A program made the position numbers and the translations under genes. The notes beneath the pieces were generated by a model. It was not told the DNA's origin. It searched no databases and saw only the letters and a program-made list of their open reading frames with translations. From assembly GCA_964387625.1 (NCBI GenBank), contig CAYLWN010000002.1, positions 27,975 to 91,974 on the forward strand: a stretch of 64,000 bases of DNA, in the 5' to 3' direction. Positions 7,679-15,542 of this stretch are shown in pieces; within the stretch, counting starts at the first letter, position 1, and each line of letters opens with the position of its first letter. Source of the DNA: CAYLWN01 sp964387625 (GTDB lineage: Bacteria > Patescibacteriota > Microgenomatia > UBA10105).

Positions 7679-9184
7679 ATGACGCTTAAAGCTAAAACAA
7701 TTAAATGGTTCAAAAGTACATCATCTGTCCATGCAATATTGGTTACAGAAGACAATTGGCAGGAAGAATTAAAAGAATTTAATCAGTATTTCAAAGGTGA
7801 TTTGGTTAAATTCATTAAAAACGAACAATTTTTACCTAAAGAAGGTCATATTTGTAGTTATTATACTGGAGATAAAATTCCAGCTCCTATTTTAGTAATG
7901 ATTGGAGTTGGAAAAAAAGCTGATTTTTCAAATGAAAAAATTCGTAATGCAAGCGCGATTTTAGTCAGATTTACCAAAAAGACTAAAAAACCAATATTAT
8001 CGATAGATTTAGACGCTGGCATATTAGCCAATAAAGACATACAAAATATGTCCAAGATTATTTCGGAAGGATTACTCTTAGGTAATTATAAATTTGATAA
8101 ATATAAAACCCTAAATAAAAAAAGTAATTTACAAGTTGAAGAAGTATGGTTACTCACCACGCCTTCCAAAATCCAGCACTGTGCTAACGGTATAGAAAAT
8201 GGAATATTGACAAGCCAAGCCACCAATTTTACCCGTAATTTAGTTAATGAACCAAGTTCAATAACAACACCTTTGTATTTGGCTACGGTGGCTAAAAATA
8301 TGGCAAAAAAATCTAACATTAAAGTCGAAATTTGGGATGAAAAACTGTGTCGAAAAATGGGTTTAAATGCATATTTAGCAATTGCTCAAGGATCTTCAGT
8401 TACCCCTAAATTTATTAAACTGACTTATAAAAATTCTATAAGACTCAAAAATGGCCAAAAACCGAAAATTGTTTTGATTGGCAAAGCTTTGACATTTGAC
8501 AGCGGTGGATTATCTTTAAAAGATGCCAAAAGTATGGAAAATATGAAATTGGATATGGCTGGAGGGGCAACTGTTTTAGGAATTTTTAGTATTTTAGAAA
8601 AATTAAAACTTAAAGCAGATATTATTGGGCTTATTCCGGCTTGTGAAAATATGCCAGGAAATAATGCTGTCAAACCCGGAGATATAGTAACAGCCAAAAA
8701 CGGAAAAACAATAGAAATACTTAATACAGACGCCGAGGGAAGAGTTGTACTTGCAGATGCTTTATCAGTCGCCAGCGAACTTAAGCCCGATATGATTATT
8801 GATTTAGCTACTCTTACCGGAGCTTGTATGGTGGCTTTGGGGGAAGATATTGCCGGTTTATTTACCAATAATAAAGATTTGAAAAACAAATTACTTCAAT
8901 CAGCATCAATTACCGGTGAAAAGTTCTGGGAGTTGCCATTGGAAAAAAATTATAAGGATTTAATTAAAAGTGATATTGCAGATTTGGCAAATGTTGCCAA
9001 GACCCGTTATGGTGGTGCAATCACTGCTGCGATTTTCTTAGAAGAATTTGTTGGTAACATCCCGTGGATTCATTTAGATATCGCAGGACCAGCCTTTGCT
9101 GAAAAAGATTTACCTTTAATTGCCAAAGGCGGAAGCGGTTTTGGGGTAAGAACATTGATTCAATTTTTATCTAACTTCGTATAA
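7679..9184 (+). CDS. pepA: Leucyl aminopeptidase (M17 family)
   Basis: Cytosolic dizinc aminopeptidase that removes N-terminal residues in peptide turnover. The M17 signature NTDAEGRVVLADAL and the upstream metal/catalytic block GKALTFDSGGLSLK are both intact. The MKLDMAGGA segment follows the first block, as usual. The product is 501 residues from ATG 7679. An ATG at 7661 adds six residues, but it lies only 1 nt after the -10 box and before the expected transcription start, so I prefer 7679. The N-terminal macro-like domain is present (to about residue 165). The downstream gene is convergent, 20 nt away. Confidence 0.93.
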   Translation: MTLKAKTIKWFKSTSSVHAILVTEDNWQEELKEFNQYFKGDLVKFIKNEQFLPKEGHICSYYTGDKIPAPILVMIGVGKKADFSNEKIRNASAILVRFTKKTKKPILSIDLDAGILANKDIQNMSKIISEGLLLGNYKFDKYKTLNKKSNLQVEEVWLLTTPSKIQHCANGIENGILTSQATNFTRNLVNEPSSITTPLYLATVAKNMAKKSNIKVEIWDEKLCRKMGLNAYLAIAQGSSVTPKFIKLTYKNSIRLKNGQKPKIVLIGKALTFDSGGLSLKDAKSMENMKLDMAGGATVLGIFSILEKLKLKADIIGLIPACENMPGNNAVKPGDIVTAKNGKTIEILNTDAEGRVVLADALSVASELKPDMIIDLATLTGACMVALGEDIAGLFTNNKDLKNKLLQSASITGEKFWELPLEKNYKDLIKSDIADLANVAKTRYGGAITAAIFLEEFVGNIPWIHLDIAGPAFAEKDLPLIAKGGSGFGVRTLIQFLSNFV

Positions 9185-9203
9185 TTAAATTTTTAGTCCA
9201 ATT

Positions 9204-9647
9204 TTAAAGCACAAATCCTACTATTAGAAAAATAACCATGGTAACTACTTGGGATACAATACCCCAATACGATTGAGTTCGGCTGTGAATTATTGATTGA
9301 AATTTATAAATATAATAAAAAATTTTCGGTGAATAGGGATATAATATAAAATATGGAGCAGCGAGAAAATCAGGTAATAAAGATAAAAAAACTGTTATAA
9401 AAAGTAGAAATAGGGGAATAAACTTGCCAAAAATTAAATAAATCAACATTAATGAAAAAATTGTTTCAAATATTGCAATTGCTCCAGTTATATATTTAGG
9501 ACGTCCTTTCCAGTTAGTTCCCAAATCCCAATGCGGAATTGAGTCACAAAAAAAATGAGTCAGCAATGCAGTCGAACCGGCTAGATAAGGATTAGGGATT
9601 TTATTTGCAATTGACGCTCCAATTAATGCATGAACCAAGGTTGTCAT
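9204..9647 (-). CDS. Small integral membrane protein, YdjM-like metal-dependent hydrolase family
   Basis: A 147-residue protein with about four membrane helices. The N-terminal TLVHALIGAS, then HFFCDSIPHWDLG with His and Asp, and a later PDF motif and IIHSRT resemble the pattern of the membrane-bound metal-dependent hydrolase group (YdjM, PF04307). Members are often found in CPR genomes; the reaction is unknown. The gene is convergent with pepA and divergent from the MFS gene at 9719. On the minus strand a TATAAT lies 58 nt upstream of the start (9710-9705). Confidence 0.5.
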   Translation of the reverse strand: MTTLVHALIGASIANKIPNPYLAGSTALLTHFFCDSIPHWDLGTNWKGRPKYITGAIAIFETIFSLMLIYLIFGKFIPLFLLFITVFLSLLPDFLAAPYFILYPYSPKIFYYIYKFQSIIHSRTQSYWGIVSQVVTMVIFLIVGFVL

Positions 9648-9718
9648 ATTTTTTTAGATCTTGTAAAATTTATCTATCTATTTATGATAACCATAAACTG
9701 GTAAATTATACAAGAGTT

Positions 9719-11035
9719 ATGGATAAACCGAAAATTATCAAGTCAGAACTATTTCAGGTTTTGTCAATTAAATCTTTTCAATTACTTTGGTCATCACAAG
9801 TGATCACCCAAACAGCTTACAATATGTTGCTTTTTATTTTGGGTGTCATAATTTATCAAAAAACGCGGTCAAATGCACAGGTATCACTTTTTTATTTGAC
9901 AGTTGGAATACCGGCTTTTGTGTTTGGAATTATATCAGGAATATATGTAGATAAATTTAATAAGCGGTCGATTTTGCTCTTATCGACATTTATAAGAATA
10001 ATTCTTTTAATATTAATCGTAATTTTCCGTCACCAGTTGTTGATAGTTTTTATTTTATCAGGATTGGTATCAATTGTTGGCCAATTTTTTGTTCCTGCTG
10101 AAGCAGCATTAATTCCTCGGTTGGTCAAACAGGAATTATTATTATCGGCAAATTCCTTATTTACCTTAACTTTTTACAGTGCAGTTATTGGTGGATTTGT
10201 ATTTGCCGGACCACTTTTGCGTCAGTTTGGCACCACACCGGTTTTGATATTCTTAGCGTTTTTATATTTGTTATCAACGGTTTTATTATATTTTCTGCCC
10301 AAAAATTTGGGTACAACTAATACTGCAAATAAAAGTTTTCCCTTGTCTGAAATGAAACAAGATGTTTTATCAGCAATTTCTTTTATTAAAAAAGTGATAC
10401 CTGTAAAACAGGCGATGTTGTTAATGATGATGTCCCAAGCAGTTATTTCTATATTTTTAACATTAGCTCCAGGCATGGCAGATCAACTTTTAAAAATTGA
10501 AGTGACCGATGCTTCGATACTGATTATGGGTCCAGCAGCATTAGGAATGATCGTTGGAGCTTTAATAATTGGTAATTTGGGATCCAGGTTTCGTAAACGA
10601 TCATTAATTCAATTGGGAATTTATGCATCAGGATTAATTTTAATTTTTCTATCTTCGGTAATTTATTTCAAAAATTACGAAGTAGTTTCAGATTTATTTG
10701 AATTAATTTTTTACAATAAGATAAGTCAGGCAATACTCATAATTACCAGTTTGTGTTTTTTTATTTTAGGTTTTGCTAACAGTTTAATTGACATTTCGTG
10801 TAATACGATTTTACAACAGTATTCAACAGATGGTAACCGGGGTAGAATTTACGGTGTTTTACAGTCTCTGATTTCAGGATTATCTTTGTTGCCGGTCATA
10901 ATTTCCGGACTACTTGCAGATGTTATCGGAATTAATAAAATTATTTTTGTTCTTGGTTTGTGCTTGACTGTATTTGGATTATTTGCCAGCGGATTTTTCA
11001 AGAAATTAATGAAAGAAAACAATCAATCAATATAA
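9719..11035 (+). CDS. Major facilitator superfamily transporter
   Basis: A 438-residue polytopic protein with about twelve hydrophobic segments in two halves separated by a charged loop near residues 195-220, the usual MFS layout. The cytoplasmic loop 2-3 motif has the form GxxxDxxxKR (GIYVDKFNKRS near residue 78), a variant of MFS motif A. A second motif-A-like loop (GNLGSRFRKRS) follows in the second half. This points to a drug or small-molecule exporter; the substrate cannot be told. ATG 9719 is the first ATG that places the charged N-terminus just before helix 1; TGG-TAAATT at 9699-9707 may be its extended -10. Confidence 0.8.
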   Translation: MDKPKIIKSELFQVLSIKSFQLLWSSQVITQTAYNMLLFILGVIIYQKTRSNAQVSLFYLTVGIPAFVFGIISGIYVDKFNKRSILLLSTFIRIILLILIVIFRHQLLIVFILSGLVSIVGQFFVPAEAALIPRLVKQELLLSANSLFTLTFYSAVIGGFVFAGPLLRQFGTTPVLIFLAFLYLLSTVLLYFLPKNLGTTNTANKSFPLSEMKQDVLSAISFIKKVIPVKQAMLLMMMSQAVISIFLTLAPGMADQLLKIEVTDASILIMGPAALGMIVGALIIGNLGSRFRKRSLIQLGIYASGLILIFLSSVIYFKNYEVVSDLFELIFYNKISQAILIITSLCFFILGFANSLIDISCNTILQQYSTDGNRGRIYGVLQSLISGLSLLPVIISGLLADVIGINKIIFVLGLCLTVFGLFASGFFKKLMKENNQSI

Positions 11036-11045
11036 ATTGTTGTAT

Positions 11046-11145
11046 NNNNNNNNNNNNNNNNNNNNNNNNNNNNNNNNNNNNNNNNNNNNNNNNNNNNNNN
11101 NNNNNNNNNNNNNNNNNNNNNNNNNNNNNNNNNNNNNNNNNNNNN
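11046..11145. other. Scaffold gap (100 N)
   Basis: Run of 100 N between the MFS gene and the Lgt-like gene. The true distance and any small gene inside are unknown. The first bases after the gap are TATAAT. Confidence 0.98.
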
Positions 11146-11151
11146 TATAAT
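11146..11151 (+). promoter_or_regulatory. -10 box upstream of the Lgt-like gene
   Basis: Perfect TATAAT directly after the gap, 15 nt before ATG 11167. Any -35 would fall inside the N run, so the promoter is only half visible. Confidence 0.5.
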
Positions 11152-11166
11152 GAGCTCCATAAATTT

Positions 11167-11946
11167 ATGTTACCGGATATTTTCAATCTACAATTAATCA
11201 AAATTTCCTTATACGGTTTATTTATTGTTACGGGTTTTGTAATTTGGTCTTTTATTTTTTGGCGGAATTTACGTGATCAAGGTATAGATGACGAAAAAAT
11301 TTTTGATAATTTATTGACAGTTACCATATCTTCAATAATTATTGCCAGATTAGTTTATGTTTTTATAAATTGGCATAATTTTGCCCCAAACATATTGAGA
11401 GTTTTAGTGATTTGGAAATTTCCCGGGTTTTCATTTTGGGGAGCATTTTTTGGAGGAATTTTAGGCAGCTTATTAATTACGTTAAAGCAAAAGTTTCCGG
11501 TAGCTCAGGTTTTTGACAGTTATGGTGTTTCTTTTCCTTATGCCATGTTTTGGACATCAATGGTGTCAGTTTTTAACGGAACAGTAATAGGAACGACTAC
11601 ATCACTTTTTTGGGGGACCCAATCATTGGGACTGGTTGGTAAAAGACACCCAGTAGCTATTTATAGTGCTTTTATAGCTTTATTTATAATTATTTTCATC
11701 TTTATTATTAAGAAAAAATGGAGCCTAAAACATAAACCTGGCATAATTAGTTCCTTGGTTTTTTTCATTTTTGGGTTTGGTGAATTCATGCTTGCATTTT
11801 TTAGGGCTGATCTTCTATACTGGGATAGTGTTTCTATAGAGCATATATTGGCATTTTTGGTTTTGATTGTATCGGCAGTAATTTTAATAATCAATTTAAG
11901 CAGGATAAAAAGTACCAATACTGATATAAAAATAAATAATTTATGA
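11167..11946 (+). CDS. Lgt-like integral membrane protein (degenerate prolipoprotein diacylglyceryl transferase family)
   Basis: A 259-residue membrane protein with about seven helices and the Lgt topology. It has SFWGAFFGGILGS where true Lgt has the HGG motif, and GLVGKRHPVAIYSAF near the position of the family's GxxxxxxHPxxxYE block. The catalytic His of HGG and the GRxGNFxN/E motif are not recognisable, so lipoprotein modification cannot be assumed. A related membrane transferase with a changed role is possible. ATG 11167 is 15 nt after a TATAAT; any upstream frame runs only through the N gap. It overlaps the DksA-like gene by 4 nt (ATGA). Confidence 0.6.
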   Translation: MLPDIFNLQLIKISLYGLFIVTGFVIWSFIFWRNLRDQGIDDEKIFDNLLTVTISSIIIARLVYVFINWHNFAPNILRVLVIWKFPGFSFWGAFFGGILGSLLITLKQKFPVAQVFDSYGVSFPYAMFWTSMVSVFNGTVIGTTTSLFWGTQSLGLVGKRHPVAIYSAFIALFIIIFIFIIKKKWSLKHKPGIISSLVFFIFGFGEFMLAFFRADLLYWDSVSIEHILAFLVLIVSAVILIINLSRIKSTNTDIKINNL

Positions 11947-12305
11947 TTAAATTTCCTAAAGCAATTTTAAAAAACATCGAAGATGCCTTGCAGGTTGAAA
12001 AAAAACAGGTATTAATTCAAATATCCGATTTATCTGCACAAGATCCTTTTTCTGATATTGACAGACTCAATGATAATGCTGCTTCAGATACTGAAGCTAA
12101 AGAAGAGACAGATCACGAAAGATATCAAGCATTACTCACTGAATTAAAAAGTAAACAAGATGCCATTGATGCGGCTTTAAAGCGGATTGATAAAGGAAAT
12201 TACGGTTCCTGCGATAATTGCGGTTATTTGATAGATACAGATAGATTAGCAGCATTGCCTACAGCTACCTTGTGTGTTAATTGTGAAAACAACAAAAAAC
12301 ACTGA
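11943..12305 (+). CDS. DksA/TraR-type zinc-finger protein
   Basis: A 120-residue soluble protein. The C-terminal zinc finger is CDNCGYLIDTDRL...CVNC (C-x2-C, 20 residues, C-x2-C). It is preceded by an acidic helical hairpin (ASDTEAKEETDHERYQ), the arrangement of DksA/TraR and YteA-like proteins. Family members bind RNA polymerase through its secondary channel or act in stress responses; which applies here is unknown. GNYGSCDNCG is the family signature. It is translationally coupled to the Lgt-like gene through an ATGA overlap. Confidence 0.8.
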   Translation: MIKFPKAILKNIEDALQVEKKQVLIQISDLSAQDPFSDIDRLNDNAASDTEAKEETDHERYQALLTELKSKQDAIDAALKRIDKGNYGSCDNCGYLIDTDRLAALPTATLCVNCENNKKH

Positions 12306-12341
12306 TTTTCTAAAAAATTACAACATAACATCTCCTGACTT

Positions 12342-13109
12342 ATGCAAATAAAAATTCTTTACCAAGATCCTCATTTACTAGTTATTGATAAACCTTTTGG
12401 AATTGTAGTTAATCGGGCTGATACAGTAAAAGAAGACACTGTACAGGATTGGGTGGAAGCTGAATTAAAGATTAACCCGCCTGCTAACGCTTTGCGTAAG
12501 CAAATGCGGGCAGGAGATTTAAGATTAAAGAATAAAGATAATGAAGATTTTTATAATCGAAGTGGAATTGTGCACAGATTAGATAAAGAAACTTCAGGAT
12601 GCTTGATAATTGCAAAAGATTTTGACAGTTTTATAAAACTACAACAAGCTTTTAAAAATCATGCAGTTAAAAAAGAATATATTGCTTTAGTTCACGGGCA
12701 ACTCAAAATAACTAGCGGTGATATCAATGTACCAATTGGTCGGCTTCCTTGGAATCGGGAAAGGTTTGGCGTTGTTCCTGGAGGTAAAGCATCACACACC
12801 AAATTTTTGGTAACTAATTTCTACCAAAAGGATAAAGAAAATTTCAGTTTGTTGAAATTGATGCCGACTACAGGTAGAACTCATCAAATACGCGTACATC
12901 TTAAATATTTAGGTTATCCTATTGTTGGCGATTATTTATATGCCGGTAGAAAATTACAGGCACATGACAGAAAATGGTGTCCCAGAGTTTTTTTACATGC
13001 TACAAAAATTTCTTTTCCACACCCTCAAACAGAAAAAGAAGTTACTATCGAAGCCAAATTACCACTAGATTTACTGCAAATTCTTGAAAGTCTTACGAAA
13101 ATTAACTGA
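12342..13109 (+). CDS. RluA-family pseudouridine synthase
   Basis: Isomerises uridine to pseudouridine in rRNA or tRNA. HRLDKETSGCLIIAK carries the catalytic Asp (near residue 83). LVIDKPFGIVVNR at the N-terminus and TGRTHQIRVHLKYLGYPIVGD are the other family blocks. The 255 residues form the catalytic domain only, with no N-terminal S4 domain as in RluD or RluC, so the target site cannot be assigned. It begins 36 nt after the DksA-like gene and may share its transcript. Confidence 0.9.
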   Translation: MQIKILYQDPHLLVIDKPFGIVVNRADTVKEDTVQDWVEAELKINPPANALRKQMRAGDLRLKNKDNEDFYNRSGIVHRLDKETSGCLIIAKDFDSFIKLQQAFKNHAVKKEYIALVHGQLKITSGDINVPIGRLPWNRERFGVVPGGKASHTKFLVTNFYQKDKENFSLLKLMPTTGRTHQIRVHLKYLGYPIVGDYLYAGRKLQAHDRKWCPRVFLHATKISFPHPQTEKEVTIEAKLPLDLLQILESLTKIN

Positions 13110-13413
13110 TATCAGTATTATTTACTGAGCTTGTCGAAGGGTATTAATTCTTTTTATTTGCTGTTACTTTCTCTGCATGCTCCAGAGAAAGTAACCAAAG
13201 AGAAGGCAAACCCGTGAAGGTTTTGCAATTTTTCTAAATTCAGATAATCAGGTGGAACCTCGGACTATTCAGCCGTATCCACACTTTTATCTTTCATTAA
13301 GAAAAATTATGCAAAACACTTCAAGGGTTATTTATTAAAAAATAATTTAACAATACAATAATCGGTATACAATTCTTGCTTAATTTAGCCATTTAATTTA
13401 CCATAAAATTAAT
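13110..13413. repeat. Composite repeat-rich intergenic region
   Basis: 304 bases without a gene. It holds a CTGAGCTTGTCGAAGG word (13127-13142), a perfect 13-bp hairpin GTTACTTTCTCTG/CAGAGAAAGTAAC (13163-13175 with 13183-13195), and imperfect inverted arms AACCCGTGAAGGTTTTGC (13209-13226) and its complement (13311-13329). The last 80 bases are AT-rich and could hold the promoter of 13414. It looks like several dispersed elements placed side by side. Confidence 0.65.
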
Positions 13414-15141
13414 ATGCCCTCAGATATTTTGTTATATTTGCTGATTTTATTAATTGCAGCTTTTGTTGGCGGTACTATTTCAAAATCCATTAAACAACCA
13501 CCGGTGGTGGGCTATTTAATGTCGGGTTTGATTTTGGGATTGATATTCGGTAACAATTTCAAAATTTTAACCATAGATTTTTTAGCAGAGTTGGGAATTG
13601 TCCTGCTTTTGTTTACATTAGGTTTGGAGTTTCCTTTAGACAGATTTAAAAAATCCGGTCAGACAACCGTTATTGCCGCCATTGCTCAAGTATTATTAAC
13701 TATCATTATTTTATCTATATTGATTACCGGCTTTGGTTTTAGTTTTTATGCCGCACTTTTTATGGCAACTGCTTTTTCCATGTCATCAACAGCCTTGATT
13801 GTTAAAATATTAGGAGATAAAGACGAGATGGAAACCCACCCTTCACAAGTATTGATTACCTGGACTGTAACTCAGGACTTAATCGTGCTGCCTTTATTGA
13901 TAATATTGCCAACTTTAGGTAAAGAATTATTTCAAGGCAGTTTTCATTTTTTGGTAATTTTTAGTATATTTAAAAATTTGCTTGTCGCAGGTGTTTTATT
14001 ATTTATAGTTTTGTTATTGGGTAGAAAATGGGTGCCTTATGCTATTGGTAAAATATCTTCCCTAAATAACCGGGAACTGTTATTGGTTGCCATTTTGCTT
14101 ATCACAATAGCATTTGGATGGTTTACGCAAATTTTAGGTTTTTCTGTAGAAATTGGTGCTTTCTTAATGGGAATTATGATTGCCAGATCAGCTCAAAATC
14201 ATGCTGTTTTTTCTGAAATAAGACCTTTACGTGATATATTTGCCATGTTGTTTTTTGTAACTTTGGGACTTTTGATTCCCTCAGGATTTATTTTTGCCAA
14301 TTTCGCAATTATTTTTGAAATGACACTTTTGGTGATCATCATTAAATTCATCTTATGTCTGATTTTACTATTTTATCTTGGATTTCATGCCCGCACCTCA
14401 TTTTTTGTATCCCTAGGACTTATAAATGTAGGTGAATTTGCTTTTGTTTTGTCCCGTATGGGATTGGCACAAAATTTAATATCTACACATGTTTTTGGTC
14501 TGATTGTTTCGGTAACATTATTTTCTATCATATTTTTTCCACCGGTATTTTTTTCATCAGCTATAATTTTTCAATTTGTTAGGGATTTATTCAAAAAAAG
14601 ATGGAACGGTATGTATGTTAAAATATTTTCCGGAGTTAATCATGTTGAAACTTTACCGCAATTGCTTTTAAAAGATCATGTGGTTTTATGCGGATACGGT
14701 AGAGTAGGTAAATATGTGGGTAGAGCACTCGAAATGATGCAAATTCCATATATTGTTGTCGAATATAATCATCAAAAATCCGAAGAACTCAAAGAAAAAG
14801 GTATTCCTGTCATTTATGGGGATCCATCAGACCGGGATATATTGGATTATGCCCAAGTTGATTATGCAAAGGCTGTCGTGATTGCCATTCCTGATCTTCA
14901 CACTCAAAGCCAAATTATTGTTAATAGTTTAAATTTGAATTCAGAAATTCAAATATATTGCCGGACACACAGAGAAGGGGATCAGAAGCTACTTAAAGCC
15001 TTAGGAGCCACGTATATTATCCAACCAGAGTTTGAGGCCTCTTTGTCAATTACTGATAAATTGTTGAAATTATTTGGAATTTCCGGAGAAGATATCAATG
15101 GTAAACTGATCCGCTTAAAAATAGAACATGGATTGGGGTAA
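13414..15141 (+). CDS. CPA2-family cation:proton antiporter with RCK (TrkA-N) domain
   Basis: Membrane antiporter of 575 residues. About twelve helices fill residues 1-385 with the Na+/H+ exchanger fold: KQPPVVGYLMSGLILG near 28 and EIGAFLMGIMIARS near 247. A cytosolic TrkA-N domain follows, with the Rossmann motif CGYGRVGKYVGRAL near 428. This is the KefB/KefC layout, used for potassium or sodium efflux gated by nucleotides. The shorter C-terminus lacks a clear TrkA-C domain. ATG 13414 places the first helix directly at the N-terminus. The ion specificity is inferred from family only. Confidence 0.85.
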   Translation: MPSDILLYLLILLIAAFVGGTISKSIKQPPVVGYLMSGLILGLIFGNNFKILTIDFLAELGIVLLLFTLGLEFPLDRFKKSGQTTVIAAIAQVLLTIIILSILITGFGFSFYAALFMATAFSMSSTALIVKILGDKDEMETHPSQVLITWTVTQDLIVLPLLIILPTLGKELFQGSFHFLVIFSIFKNLLVAGVLLFIVLLLGRKWVPYAIGKISSLNNRELLLVAILLITIAFGWFTQILGFSVEIGAFLMGIMIARSAQNHAVFSEIRPLRDIFAMLFFVTLGLLIPSGFIFANFAIIFEMTLLVIIIKFILCLILLFYLGFHARTSFFVSLGLINVGEFAFVLSRMGLAQNLISTHVFGLIVSVTLFSIIFFPPVFFSSAIIFQFVRDLFKKRWNGMYVKIFSGVNHVETLPQLLLKDHVVLCGYGRVGKYVGRALEMMQIPYIVVEYNHQKSEELKEKGIPVIYGDPSDRDILDYAQVDYAKAVVIAIPDLHTQSQIIVNSLNLNSEIQIYCRTHREGDQKLLKALGATYIIQPEFEASLSITDKLLKLFGISGEDINGKLIRLKIEHGLG

Positions 15142-15161
15142 TGATAAAATATTAAACTATT

Positions 15162-15479
15162 TTATTCCATTGTAATTATTTGATCAGTACAATAGTGCCA
15201 CACACTTTCTTTTATATCAAACCACGCATTCATACAATCTCTTATAATAGTGCCTGGAGGACATTCCTCACCCGGTTTAAGAATTACATAAACAGGATTA
15301 CTAAGGTGTCCTTGCATGCAGGCAGTTGGAATAGTAAAAAGTATTGTTTCATTTGTATCATTTCTAATTTGGGAAAATACTGGTTTACCATCAGGTCCTG
15401 AAAGAATATGTTTTGAAGAATCTATTCCTCTTTGTCCTAATTGAACTGTTCCTCTCGCTTCAGCGTTATTATATGCCAT
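15162..15479 (-). CDS. Orphan hypothetical protein with strong promoter
   Basis: Unrecognised 105-residue protein. There is no signal peptide or membrane helix. It is beta-rich in pattern and contains four Cys (ACMQG, ECPPG, DCMNA, YCTD). A consensus promoter (TTGACA, 17 nt, TATAAT) lies just upstream, with only 11 nt between the -10 and ATG, which supports a real, well-expressed gene. It is monocistronic, convergent with the antiporter gene and divergent from tgt. Codon use looks less AT-biased than its neighbours, so recent acquisition is possible. Confidence 0.55.
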   Translation of the reverse strand: MAYNNAEARGTVQLGQRGIDSSKHILSGPDGKPVFSQIRNDTNETILFTIPTACMQGHLSNPVYVILKPGEECPPGTIIRDCMNAWFDIKESVWHYCTDQIITME

Positions 15480-15490
15480 AATGGTTTAGT

Positions 15491-15519
15491 ATTATACTAA
15501 TCACTCTAAATCATGTCAA
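15491..15519 (-). promoter_or_regulatory. Consensus sigma-70 promoter of the orphan gene 15162-15479
   Basis: On the minus strand: TTGACA (15519-15514), a 17-nt spacer, TATAAT (15496-15491). Both hexamers are perfect. ATG follows 11 nt after the -10, so the leader is only a few nucleotides long. Confidence 0.8.
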
Positions 15520-15525
15520 TATTAG

Positions 15526-15534
15526 TGGTAAAAT
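15526..15534 (+). promoter_or_regulatory. Extended -10 promoter of tgt
   Basis: TG-G-TAAAAT with ATG 15543 only 8 nt later, so the transcript likely starts at or next to the start codon. No clear -35 is visible, as expected for extended -10 promoters. Confidence 0.6.
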
Positions 15535-15542
15535 AGGGGATT

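Noticed and set aside
7361..7689. Open frames on both strands across the first N gap
   Set aside because: They exist only because N codons contain no stop; the gap length is arbitrary and neither side looks coding.
8425..8889. 154-codon frame antisense to pepA
   Set aside because: It overlaps the conserved M17 catalytic blocks on the other strand and has no recognisable domain.
10960..11201. Extension of the Lgt-like frame and an antisense frame across the second N gap
   Set aside because: The part before the gap is the MFS gene in another frame; the frame through N is not evidence.
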